From: Deltaproteobacteria bacterium
Lineage (GTDB): Bacteria; Desulfobacterota; DSM-4660; Desulfatiglandales; Desulfatiglandaceae
DNA: 47,368 bases
Reading direction: 5' to 3'
Assembly (NCBI GenBank): GCA_019307945.1
Contig: JAFDIS010000032.1
Coordinates: 1 to 47,368, forward strand
In this document: piece after piece, positions 16,265-24,241 of the stretch
How the letters are laid out: every line of letters starts with the position of its first letter
Position numbering within the stretch: position 1 is the first letter of the stretch
Translations under genes and position numbers: made by a program
Notes under the pieces: model-generated
Databases searched by the model: none
The model's input: the letters and a program-made list of their open reading frames with translations, nothing else
Told to the model about the DNA's origin: nothing

Positions 16265-16604
16265 GGGTATCCTCCACGCCTAATATCTTTATCGCTGTAA
16301 TTTTTGACCAATCCAGACCGCCACTGGACAAAACAGGCACCGGATCGTGATTAGGAACAAATATCAGGCGATACGGATGGTCCAGATCCACGGAAAGCTG
16401 TCCTTTTCGTTTCCCCTGCGTCAATTCATGACATCGACCCGGCCCACTCTTTGGAGGCCAAAAATCCATAAGACTTGCGGCAGCTCTTAGTTCAGCCAAG
16501 CGAATCCTGATTTTTTTCGCGCGGTTGGTCCCATGTATCTTTTCAAGCTGCGCTCCTTCGTTGAAGGACTTTGCCTGCTTTTTATTCTTAAAAGATATAT
16601 CCAA
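16257..16604 (-). CDS. higB: HigB/RelE-family toxin
   Basis: 115 aa RelE-superfamily protein, expected to be a ribosome-dependent mRNA interferase. Visible family features include the segment AKKIRIRLAELRAAASL, then GPGRCHELTQGKRKGQLSVDL and HPYRLIFVPN in the final strands. The stretch KITAIKILGVEDTHG completes the fold. It is the first gene of a HigBA pair, with a perfect inverted repeat 19 nt upstream of its ATG that is probably the HigA operator. Length and order are normal, so the toxin-antitoxin core may still be active even though the antitoxin extension is broken. Confidence 0.85.
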   Translation of the reverse strand: MDISFKNKKQAKSFNEGAQLEKIHGTNRAKKIRIRLAELRAAASLMDFWPPKSGPGRCHELTQGKRKGQLSVDLDHPYRLIFVPNHDPVPVLSSGGLDWSKITAIKILGVEDTHG

Positions 16605-16622
16605 GCCAACCTCCGGTCAAGA

Positions 16623-16653
16623 AAAAAGATTAACTTAATAGGTTAATCTTTTT
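16623..16653. promoter_or_regulatory. Palindromic operator upstream of higBA
   Basis: Perfect 12-bp arms AAAAAGATTAAC and GTTAATCTTTTT flank a 7-nt spacer (TTAATAG). It lies 19-49 nt upstream of the higB start. Position and symmetry fit autoregulation by HigA. The T-rich flanks could also give weak terminator activity. Confidence 0.7.
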
Positions 16654-16837
16654 CGATATTGACTAAAAGACCTTTTATCAAACCCCGACTAACTACCAAA
16701 ATGCGGTGATATCGTACCCCAGATCTCTAGCTTTGACAGCGGGCGTGGTTGCTGATTTGTTTATGAACTTCTAGTATTTATGCAATGCAAAGCACTCAGA
16801 AAGCACCCAAAATTTCGTCCATTGCCTTCCGAATTCT

Positions 16838-16990
16838 TCACTTCAGATGCTCGCCGTTGACCTCATTCGCCACCGCTGGAAAACTTACCAAGGCTGCCTC
16901 GATATTTTCGATAATTTCCTCTGCCGGCACTTCCGGTTCCGACAGGTTATCCAGATCGGTCAGATTGGAGTCCTTCAGCCAAGATATCAT
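16838..16990 (-). CDS. 50-aa ORF resembling the C-terminal tail of a type I methylase (HsdM)
   Basis: MISWLKDSNLTDLDNLSEPE, then VPAEEIIENIEAALVSFPAV, ending ANEVNGEHLK. The opening matches the pattern (I)SWLKDxSLxDxxNLPEPEVLA at the end of many HsdM-type N6-adenine methylases, as I recall it. The ATG overlaps the Fic stop (ATGA, 16987-16990), so it could be translated by coupling. It may be a methylase remnant captured behind fic rather than a functional gene. A search with this peptide would settle it. Confidence 0.45.
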   Translation of the reverse strand: MISWLKDSNLTDLDNLSEPEVPAEEIIENIEAALVSFPAVANEVNGEHLK

Positions 16991-17997
16991 TGTTCTCCCA
17001 ATAACGCCTTCATACTGCGGCCTTTGGATGTCAACCGGTATCGTTGCCGGGGATGTTTCGGGTTTTCGGGGTATTTCATTTCCAATAGTCCTGCATCGAG
17101 CGCGGGCCGCAGGTAGTTTTTCCGGAAAGTCGGCCGGTGTGAAAGCCCAACTCCGGTCATCATTTCGGTGACGGTGACAAACTCCTGGTCCACAAGCCGC
17201 AGCAACCGTTGCACTTGGTCGCTTACTTGGTCGGCTGCTTGGTCGCTTCCCATATCGCCAAGGGTTTCTCGGATCACTTCCAACATGAACTCAACGAAAG
17301 GAGCGGAGTCGTTCATATTGGTACTTTGCCCGATGGCCTCATAGTATTCCTGCTGACGGGCGTGCACCATGCTTTCCACCGGGGTGATGGCGAAAATGGA
17401 GTTCCACCTGGCAAGAATCAGAGTCTGCCAGAGCCGTCCCATGCGGCCGTTACCGTCTGCAAAAGGGTGGATGAACTCGAACTCGTAATGAAAAATCGAA
17501 CTTGCCACCAGGGGATGGCGCTCGCCACGATTCAGCCAGTCAAAAAGATCGCGCATCAGGATCGGCACCCGGCCGGCAGGTGGCGCAACATGAATCACCT
17601 CTTTTCTGCCCATGACTCCCACACCGCCGGTCCGATATCGGCCGGGAGCATCCATCAGGCTCCGCATCATGATTTCGTGGGCCGCCAATAGATCTGTTTC
17701 CCTGTATGGGTCCCTCTGTTCCAGCCGGTCGTAGACCTCGATGGCGTTGCGCGCCTCTTGGATTTCCCGGGGCGGAGCAACCACCCGTCTGCCATCCATG
17801 ATCGCGGTGATCTGCTCCTCGCTTAGGGTGTTGCCCTCGATGGCCAGAGAGCCCTGGATGGTGCGGATGCGGTTGATCCGCCGCAGCCGCAGGTGTTCCC
17901 CTTGCGCCGAGACGGAAAGGCGGCCCACCATCTCACAGATTCTGCCGAGCAATCGCTCAACGGGCGGGCTGATGGTGCAGGGGGGCTGATAGGTCAT
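16987..17997 (-). CDS. Fic-domain adenylyltransferase with self-inhibitory helix
   Basis: 336 aa. The FIC motif HPFADGNGRMGR is complete, including the catalytic His, the acidic residue and the anion-loop GNGR, so AMP (or other nucleotide) transfer to a target hydroxyl is expected. The N-terminal segment SLAIEGN matches the (S/T)xxxE(G/N) inhibitory helix, marking a class II (N-terminally autoinhibited) Fic protein. The C-terminal region (about 265-336) is a winged-helix segment. The start at 17995-17997 is preceded by GGAG at 9 nt. The ATG at 18001-18003 and one at 18093 are alternatives. Its stop overlaps the HsdM-tail-like ORF. It belongs to the defence/toxin island and, unlike its neighbours, looks intact. 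Confidence 0.88.
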   Translation of the reverse strand: MTYQPPCTISPPVERLLGRICEMVGRLSVSAQGEHLRLRRINRIRTIQGSLAIEGNTLSEEQITAIMDGRRVVAPPREIQEARNAIEVYDRLEQRDPYRETDLLAAHEIMMRSLMDAPGRYRTGGVGVMGRKEVIHVAPPAGRVPILMRDLFDWLNRGERHPLVASSIFHYEFEFIHPFADGNGRMGRLWQTLILARWNSIFAITPVESMVHARQQEYYEAIGQSTNMNDSAPFVEFMLEVIRETLGDMGSDQAADQVSDQVQRLLRLVDQEFVTVTEMMTGVGLSHRPTFRKNYLRPALDAGLLEMKYPENPKHPRQRYRLTSKGRSMKALLGEQ

Positions 17998-18321
17998 TTG
18001 CATCGTCTCCGTTTCCTCGAGGCATCCTGAGCCGTCTTTCAACCAGCGCCCAAAGGTCATGCTTCGTACATTCAGCACCCTTACCGATTGCATGTGTCAC
18101 GAAAGAGAGAATGGATCCGCCTCTGCCTATCAACTCCGTCGGGACAGGCGTGGGGTCGACCTGTCCCGCCATAGCTTTTGAAGACACGGCGAACTTGCCA
18201 CGGCGTAGCCTTTCAGGGCGAAGGTGGACTTGTCGCGGCATAGCCCTTTAGGGCGAAGCGGGATTTCCGCTGCCATATCAGACGCGGTGATGCCGAAATC
18301 CTCTCCGTATACTCTGGCAAA
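17998..18321. repeat. Non-coding gap with dispersed and short tandem repeats
   Basis: No gene seen. Two adjacent imperfect copies of a unit of about 45 bp (gaacttgcc-acggcgtagcc, then a diverged copy) lie at about 18190-18275, rich in the motif TAGCC-TTT-AGGGCGAAG. AGAGAATGGATCCG at about 18108 is shared with the gap at 14.8-15.2 kb. These look like intergenic palindromic repeats common in this type of genome. Confidence 0.5.
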
Positions 18322-19440
18322 TCAAGGTCCGGCAGGTTCCTCTCTCTTCCTGACGTAGGTGAACCCGGCCGCCAGGCCCGACAAAGTCATTTGTTCCGAT
18401 ATCTGGTCGTGAGGAATTAGCAGATATGCCCATGGCTTGCCGCCGTGGGCCTTCGCGTGCGCCGTATCCTGGGCCACGACCAGCATGAACGGTTTGACCA
18501 TCGGCTGATCATTGTTCCGGGCGTACACCTCAAGCTCGACCTTCGTATTCTCGTGAATACGAACACCGTCTTCGAGCTTGACCTTCTCCAGACCCTCGGG
18601 CGAGTAGTTCGCTGCATCGAAGTTCTCCCGCGTGGCTACCGCCGGTTCCTTGACGAATCCGTCGGTCATCGCGCTACTCAAAGGATAGCTGTAAATGACG
18701 TTCTTGAACGGATCGGCGCGTTGGCCCCGCTGCACCTGGGGCGTCGCGGTCAGTTCCAGGCCGAGGATGGGATTCAACTCGTTGATCGCCCGCACTCCGG
18801 CGCTTGCCCGGTAGCGGTGCGATTCGTCCATCAGCATTACCAGGTCGTCCAGCGCGGCGAGATAATCGAAGTAGCTCTGCCCGATGTATTCGCTCAATCG
18901 CTTGATGCGCGGGCTTTTCCCCCCGCGTACTTCGCTGTTGATCTTCGAGATATTGAAGATATTGACATGGACCTCGTTTGTCTCGAATAGCCTGCCGTCG
19001 CGAATGCCGCGCCCGCTCTCGTAGTTGTCTCCCGTGATTATCACGGGCGGGTTGACGGCGAACTCCGAGATGCCCTGGAAGACGTACTTCGCCGTATTCG
19101 GCGTGAAATCGGTAATCAGCTTATTGTAGATCGTCAGGTTGGGCGCAAGCACGAAGAAATGACGGATACCCTCGCTCAAAAACAGGTAGCTGATGAAAGC
19201 GCCCATGAGCCGTGTCTTCCCGACACCCGTGGCTATGGCAAAGCACAGGGAAGGGAAATCCCGCTCAAAGTCTTCGACGGACGGGAACTCGGTCTTGATC
19301 GTCTCCAGAGCCCGTGCGGTATTGCCGTTCTTTTCAAGGGATATGATCTCACACACCCGGGCCAGAATCTCCAAGGAATCCCTTTGCGGGGCGCTAAGGC
19401 TCAGGCGCTTGCTGATGGCGTTGACGTGTTGAATGCTCAT
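18322..19440 (-). pseudogene. Type III restriction endonuclease Res subunit with large internal deletion
   Basis: 372 codons. The N-terminal part is a normal Res helicase start: motif I LCFAIATGVGKTRLMGAFI, motif Ia region FVLAPNLTIYNKL, motif II LMDESHRYRA and motif III LELTATPQ. At about residue 325 the sequence VVAQDTAHAKAHGGKPWAYL jumps from the middle of the protein straight into what looks like its extreme C-terminus (LLIPHDQISEQMTLSGLAAG). The second RecA domain and the PD-(D/E)xK nuclease domain, about 500-600 residues in typical Res proteins, are missing. The frame is preserved, but cleavage activity is not expected. The start overlaps the RhuM stop (ATGA), the usual mod-rhuM-res arrangement. 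Confidence 0.75.
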
Positions 19441-20534
19441 TTCGAACCGTCCTTGTCTGGTGGGTCTTCAGGTCCTTGTGGTTGTTCCAGATCCCTGGCG
19501 GCCTGCTCCAGCTGCTTGATGTTTTCAGCTTGGCCGAGTGATTCCTTGTATTCTCGCCTGCGGGCCGCGAATTTCTCATACTCCGCCTTTGCGTGATCCT
19601 CGGCTTCTTTCTTGCTGACTTTTCCGGCGCTGGGCAGGACCCGGCGATCATTGAAGCGCAAGAACTCATCCAGCTTATGCTCCCAGTCTTTCAAGAATAT
19701 CCGCTTGCGCCGCCTTGCCTGGTCCTCGGCAAAGTCCAGCCACATGGTTACGATTCGATTCAATTCGTCTATTTCATGCTCTTTCAGGTAATTCTTGGCT
19801 ATGGTAACGTCGGTCTTATGAACCTCGTCATCTTTCCAGTTGGTCAAACCCATGTTGGGGAGCAGGTAATCCGCTCGATCTCTAATCAGCTCCGCAGCAG
19901 TCATACCCGTGGCGGCGTAATGCAATTTGTTCTGGATGACACTGAAAAACTTTGTGGTTTCAGGTAAGGATGGCTCGTAATCCGCGGCCATGGCGAAAAT
20001 CTCCCTGACCCGCAGATACATCCGCCGTTCACTGGCCCGGATATCGCGGATGCGCTCCAGCATCTCGTCGAAGTAATCGGGCACGGCGGAACCGGCCACC
20101 GGCGGGTTCTTCAGCCGCTCATCATCCAGAACAAAGCCCTTTATGATGTACTCCTTTAGGCGCTGAGTGGCCCAGATGCGGAAACGGGTAGCGATCAGGC
20201 TTTTTACCCGGTAGCCCACGGAAATAATCATGTCCAGGTTGTAGAAATCCAGCTCCCGCCGAACGTCGCGTTTCCCCTCCCGGCGAACTGTTAAGAATTT
20301 CTTAACAGTTGCCTCGGGCGACAATTCGCCCTCCTCATAGATATTTCTGATATGCATGCTGATATTCGGCACCGTCGTCTGGAACAACTCAGCCATCATC
20401 TGCTGGGTGAGCCACACAGTCTCGTCCTGGAGCCGCACTTCCAGCTTCACCTGGCCGTCACCGGCCCGATAGACCAGCAATTCGCCCTTCATCTCATGCT
20501 CTTCACTATTGCCCGAGGCCTTACTACTGCTCAT
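19437..20534 (-). CDS. RhuM-family protein
   Basis: 365 aa. It starts with the family hallmark LLVYRAGDGQVKLEVRLQDE, then TVWLTQQMMAELFQTTVPNI and SMHIRNIYEEGEL, a DNA-binding-like N-terminal region. The central part contains LDFYNLDMIISVGYRVKS and FRIWATQRLKEYIIKGFVL, the most conserved RhuM segments, and the C-terminal third is charged and helical. Function is unknown. The family was named from a Salmonella pathogenicity-island gene and is often found inside restriction-modification loci, as here between mod and res. GGAGGTGACC precedes the ATG, and the start overlaps the mod stop. Unlike both neighbours it appears full length. Confidence 0.87.
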   Translation of the reverse strand: MSSSKASGNSEEHEMKGELLVYRAGDGQVKLEVRLQDETVWLTQQMMAELFQTTVPNISMHIRNIYEEGELSPEATVKKFLTVRREGKRDVRRELDFYNLDMIISVGYRVKSLIATRFRIWATQRLKEYIIKGFVLDDERLKNPPVAGSAVPDYFDEMLERIRDIRASERRMYLRVREIFAMAADYEPSLPETTKFFSVIQNKLHYAATGMTAAELIRDRADYLLPNMGLTNWKDDEVHKTDVTIAKNYLKEHEIDELNRIVTMWLDFAEDQARRRKRIFLKDWEHKLDEFLRFNDRRVLPSAGKVSKKEAEDHAKAEYEKFAARRREYKESLGQAENIKQLEQAARDLEQPQGPEDPPDKDGSK

Positions 20535-22030
20535 TGGTCACCTCCCATGTCGAACAGCGAAGCCTGTCGTGGTTTGCCTTTGCCGGACTTTCTCCGGGAG
20601 TTTGCTGGTCTATCGTCAGGTTCTTCTTGCTCCAGGGTTGGTGGAGCGGCGGGCAGATTCTTGACCTCCAGGCTGTAGTCGTCATGACCCCACTCGCATT
20701 TCTGCAAGACAGCCTTTGGTATCTTCTTGATGGTCAGGTTGGGGAACTGGCTCGGATCGCACCGGAATGCGGAGCAGCAGATCAATAGGCTCCGTTCCGA
20801 CCCCACTTCGTCAGACAGGCGCGCCAGCATTTGCTTGCTCATGAACTGGGTTGTCACGTAGATGAAATCCGTCTCAGTACTCTTCCCATGAATCCAGTAG
20901 ATATCCTCGCTGGGAGCGTACCGGAATCCCTCGAGCTTGCACATGGCCTCGGCAAGCATGGCCGCGTTGAACTCCGGGTTGATAATCGGGTTGCCCCATT
21001 CGTCTTTCACGATCAGGGACGGCCCCAGCCTGTAGTATCGGAACCCGCCGCCGCCTTTCCAACCCACGGCCTTGGTGATGCCGCCCGGATCTTCGCCGTC
21101 GATAACCTTTCGCAGACGCGGGATGCAGTGCGTATGGCAATGCTCGCCCAGCTCGATCCCTATCCATCTGCGGCCCATCTTGTGCGCCACCGCGGCGGTG
21201 GTGCCGGAGCCGAGGAAAGAGTCGAGGACGAGGTCGCCGGGGTTGGTAGCGAGGATTAAAATACGTTCAAGTAAACGCTCTGGTTTTGGGGTGGTGAACA
21301 CATCTTCACTATTGAATGCTTTTACTTCCTTTTTTGCGTCTTGATTGTGCCCGACCTCGCTGTGCAGCCAAATTGTCATCGATGTAACACCTTCCTTTAC
21401 TTCGCTTAAAAACTTCTTTAGCCGAGGGACACCATCACCATTCTTTCCAAACCATATTCGATTGTCCGCAATCAGTTCTTGCAGCCTTTCTTTCGAAACT
21501 GACCAGCACCTGCTCTCAGATGGTTTGATAGTCTTGCCCGAAGGAGTTGTTATTGGATAATCTGTGGCTGGCGAATATGTTTTGACAGATAAATCGCTGG
21601 ACATCCAAACGCCACGCGGGTCGTTGTCGGGGTTTTTGTATCTAGTTTCCATCCATAAATGGCTCTTTTTGTCCTCGGCTCGCTCGGACTCCCCATCCTT
21701 CGGATGGGTCCCCGGTTTGTCCGCGCTGCGCTTGGACTCCCCATCCTTCGGATGGGTCCCCGGTTTGTCCGCGCTGCGCTCGGACTCCCCATCCTTCGGA
21801 TGGGTCCCCGGTTTGTCCGCGCTGCGCTCGGACTCCCCATCCTTCGGATGGGTCCCCGGTTTCGCGAGCCTTGCATCTGAGCATTTTCCACCAGCCTCAC
21901 AAAATGCCTGTACTCCGACAGCCTCCTGAGCGCCTACCGTCCTATCCATTCCAGTCTGGCCTGTCAAGGGGTTCAAGAATCTTCGCAGCGCCATTCCGGC
22001 CCAGGCACCGGGCGAGGCCCGAAATGGCAA
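20531..22030 (-). pseudogene. Type III DNA methyltransferase Mod, C-terminal part only, behind a tandem-repeat leader
   Basis: The open frame has 499 codons, but homology to Mod is visible only from about 21655 downwards. It runs from KNPDNDPRGVWMSSDLS, through GKNGDGVPRLKKFLSEVK (target-recognition region) to motif I LDSFLGSGTTAAVAHKMGRR for S-adenosylmethionine binding, and the tail QASLFDMGGDQ. In these beta-class N6-adenine methylases the catalytic DPPY motif lies N-terminal of the recognition domain. It is absent, and in its place the frame translates 48-bp tandem repeats (KPGTHPKDGESERSAD units) and then overlaps the MFS remnant in a different frame. The enzyme therefore lacks its catalytic motif. 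Any true start is uncertain (ATG at 21947-21949 or internal). Confidence 0.7.
21686..21862. repeat. 48-bp tandem repeat, about 3.7 copies
   Basis: Copies begin at 21686, 21734, 21782 and 21830 (the last copy partial, to about 21862). They are almost identical, differing at one or two positions near the unit end. Each unit holds a perfect palindrome CCCATCC-TTC-GGATGGG. The period is a multiple of three, so the mod-side frame reads a 16-residue repeat. There are no unique spacers, so this is not a CRISPR array. Confidence 0.95.
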
Positions 22031-22397
22031 GGCAGAGGCAACCCAAAAAAACCGCGCCCGGAAAAAAGGTCCCTGTCAGGTCCACGAGGGCCCCCATGAA
22101 GAGCGGACCCGTGAAGCCCCCGATCTCGGCCACGCAGAAAAACATGCCGCCCGCAGCCCCCAGGTGCCTGGAATCCACGCCTGCAGCATCCATCAACAGG
22201 AGAATCGCCAGCGGAAAAAACGGGGCGCTCAGGAGGCCCAAGGTGACAAGCAGGAAAACGAGCACTCCTCCTTTTGCGAGCATCACTCCCACCACGTTTG
22301 CCGCCGCGAGGATCCCGAAGATCGAGGACGGCAAAAGGGGGACATCCATGTTTTCATAACTTTCTTCCCAGGCGGGCGAGGGGAGGGGACATTCCAC
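21942..22397 (-). pseudogene. C-terminal remnant of an MFS transporter
   Basis: 151 codons giving about four transmembrane segments: SSIFGILAAANVVGVMLA; VLVFLLVTLGLLSAPFFPLA; GGMFFCVAEIGGFTGPLFMG; and PGAVFLGCLCLAISGLA. The pattern fits the last third of a 12-segment major facilitator protein, and the first eight segments are missing. It begins 9 nt after the preceding glycosyltransferase gene of the LPS operon, so it may once have been the operon's last gene. Its 3' end overlaps the artificial N-terminus of the mod frame, which marks the junction between the LPS operon and the defence island. Confidence 0.6.
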
Positions 22398-22406
22398 GAC
22401 CTGGCC

Positions 22407-23219
22407 CTACAACAAACCCCGGTCTCTGAGGATGTCCCGGTTTCGCTTCATCACCGGCTCCCAATCCACCCGGGGGCTCATCACGTGGCTGTGCATGTGG
22501 GTGGCGAGGCCCGGGATGGGTGAGAGGCACAGGCCCTTTTTCCAGAACACCAGCCCTGCATAAAGCCTCCGGCTCAGGCGCCCGTCTTTGGCGCCCTCGG
22601 CACATTCAAGAAGATGCTTCTCGTAGCGCCTGATGCTCTTGCCCTGGGTAAGAAACGTGAAGGTCGTGTTGGACACCTGTCTCCAGTGGCGCGAAGGAGC
22701 CATAAAGATGAGAGAGGGCTTTCGCTTCTTCGGCATGTACCGGTCCGGGTAATCGGGAGGGTGGATAAAGAGAGGGCGTTCGGCAAGGCCCCGGGTGGCC
22801 CACCGCGCCCAGCGGTCTTTGGGCTCATGGGCCAGGATCTTGTGCCTTTGCCTGATCAGTTCGTCGATGCACTGGAAGGCATCTTCGGTATGGAGGTAGT
22901 CGTCCTCGCAAAAATAGATCCAGTCTTCTTCACCGGCCTCCAGGGCCTTGAGGACGCTCTGTCGGATCGATTCGCTGTTTCCCATCTCACCGTTGGAAAT
23001 CTCCACAGGGAAGCGCCCGAAAAACTCGAGCATCTCCTCCGACAGACGGTCCCCCAGGATGTGAATCCTGAAATCCAGGCCTTCCAGGGCGCGGTAAAGG
23101 CTCAGGAAGCAGACCTTGATCACTTCCTGCTTGGTGAGGCCGAATGGACGTTCAGTCTTGTGCACGGAAAAGACAGCGTCGCAGGTCCGAAAAATCACGT
23201 CGTAGCGAGGGATCATCAT
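22407..23219 (-). CDS. GT-A-fold glycosyltransferase-like protein of the LPS core operon
   Basis: 270 aa, no signal peptide. DVIFRTCDAVFSVHKTERPF opens a nucleotide-diphospho-sugar-transferase-like domain. GEEDWIYFCEDDYLHTEDAF carries an acidic DD(Y) segment like the metal-binding DxD of GT-A enzymes, and the C-terminal part has GLATHMHSHVMSPRVDWEP. I do not recognise the exact family. The start overlaps the stop of the heptosyltransferase gene (ATGA at 23216-23219), so it is translated with it. Donor and acceptor sugars are unknown. A cytoplasmic role in decorating the LPS core is inferred from the operon. Confidence 0.7.
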   Translation of the reverse strand: MMIPRYDVIFRTCDAVFSVHKTERPFGLTKQEVIKVCFLSLYRALEGLDFRIHILGDRLSEEMLEFFGRFPVEISNGEMGNSESIRQSVLKALEAGEEDWIYFCEDDYLHTEDAFQCIDELIRQRHKILAHEPKDRWARWATRGLAERPLFIHPPDYPDRYMPKKRKPSLIFMAPSRHWRQVSNTTFTFLTQGKSIRRYEKHLLECAEGAKDGRLSRRLYAGLVFWKKGLCLSPIPGLATHMHSHVMSPRVDWEPVMKRNRDILRDRGLL

Positions 23220-24241
23220 CTGCTCACTTTCCGGCTTCCAGGGGGGTCGGCCGGGTCCCGTAAATGCCCGGCCTTTCGTGGCCTCAGCGCTCCCGATTCG
23301 ACAAGGGCCTCCAGGACTTCTTCCACGCCGATTTGAGCCATGGCGGCCTTGCGGATCACCTTTTGGTTGGGCCTTTTAGGATAAGGGCCTGTCCGTGAAA
23401 CGGGCGTGGGTCCGAACAGGGCGATCAGGCTTACGCCCATTGCGCAGGCGATGTGGAGCGAGCCGGTGTCAGGAGTGATGAAGACGTCCAGGGTGCGAAT
23501 CAGGGCCGCCAGATCCAGGACGGAGGTTCGACCGATCAGATCCACGGCCCTTGCGCCCCTGGCCCGGAACGCTTTTCCCAGGCGCCTTTCGTTTCGGGAT
23601 CCTGTGAGCACGAAACGAACCCGGGGGTCCAGGTCCCTTGCCATGCGTTCCAATTCCACGAACCGCTCCAGGGGCCACACTTTTTCATGCACCAAAGACT
23701 TCCAGAACAGCCTTCCTCGTTTGGCGATGCCGTGGCAGCCCAGATGGCACCCCACCAGGATGTCTTGATCGGGGGACGCGCCCTGGGATTCGAGGAGGGC
23801 CCCGATCCGGGAATAATGCTCCTGCCGGGGGTAGAGGGCATAAGGGAAACCCTCCCGGGGCGCGGGCTGGCCCACCACCTGTTCCACCAGGGCAAGAGCC
23901 TGTCTCGCAGCATGCTGTGCCGGGTCCACTGGATGCGGTCCCAGGACCTCTACTCCCAACTCCCGGTAGCAGGCCACGGCCGGTTTGCTCGTGTGAAGAT
24001 TCAGGCCCACATCATAGTGCCCTGCCCGGCGCCTGAGTTCAGGGTCTTCCGGCGTCAGGTAGAGCCGATCAATGTCAGGGTTGTGCCGCAGGACCTGGGC
24101 CGCCAGATCCGAGAGGCAGACCACGTCCAGCTCCACCTCGGGCCTGTATAGCTTCAGAAACCGAATGGCGGGGGTGCACATAATGGTATCCCCGAGCCTG
24201 GCCGGCGAAACCGTCACGATTTTCTTGTAAGGAAATGACAT
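23216..24241 (-). CDS. GT9-family heptosyltransferase-like protein
   Basis: 341 aa of the ADP-heptose:LPS heptosyltransferase (WaaC/WaaF/WaaQ) family. The N-terminal segment IVTVSPARLGDTIMCTPAIR matches the conserved R-x-LGD(V/T) block. Near the C-terminus, DLIGRTSVLDLAALIRTLDV and FITPDTGSLHIACAMGVSLI, followed by ALFGPTPVSRTGPY, are the donor-binding signatures. It would add heptose to the inner core at the cytoplasmic face of the inner membrane. The start overlaps the preceding kinase-like gene by 28 bp. Whether it adds heptose I, II or III is not resolvable. Confidence 0.88.
   Translation of the reverse strand: MSFPYKKIVTVSPARLGDTIMCTPAIRFLKLYRPEVELDVVCLSDLAAQVLRHNPDIDRLYLTPEDPELRRRAGHYDVGLNLHTSKPAVACYRELGVEVLGPHPVDPAQHAARQALALVEQVVGQPAPREGFPYALYPRQEHYSRIGALLESQGASPDQDILVGCHLGCHGIAKRGRLFWKSLVHEKVWPLERFVELERMARDLDPRVRFVLTGSRNERRLGKAFRARGARAVDLIGRTSVLDLAALIRTLDVFITPDTGSLHIACAMGVSLIALFGPTPVSRTGPYPKRPNQKVIRKAAMAQIGVEEVLEALVESGALRPRKAGHLRDPADPPGSRKVSR

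Noticed and set aside
21686-21862. CRISPR array
   Set aside because: The 48-bp units follow each other with no unique spacers and are nearly identical over their full length.
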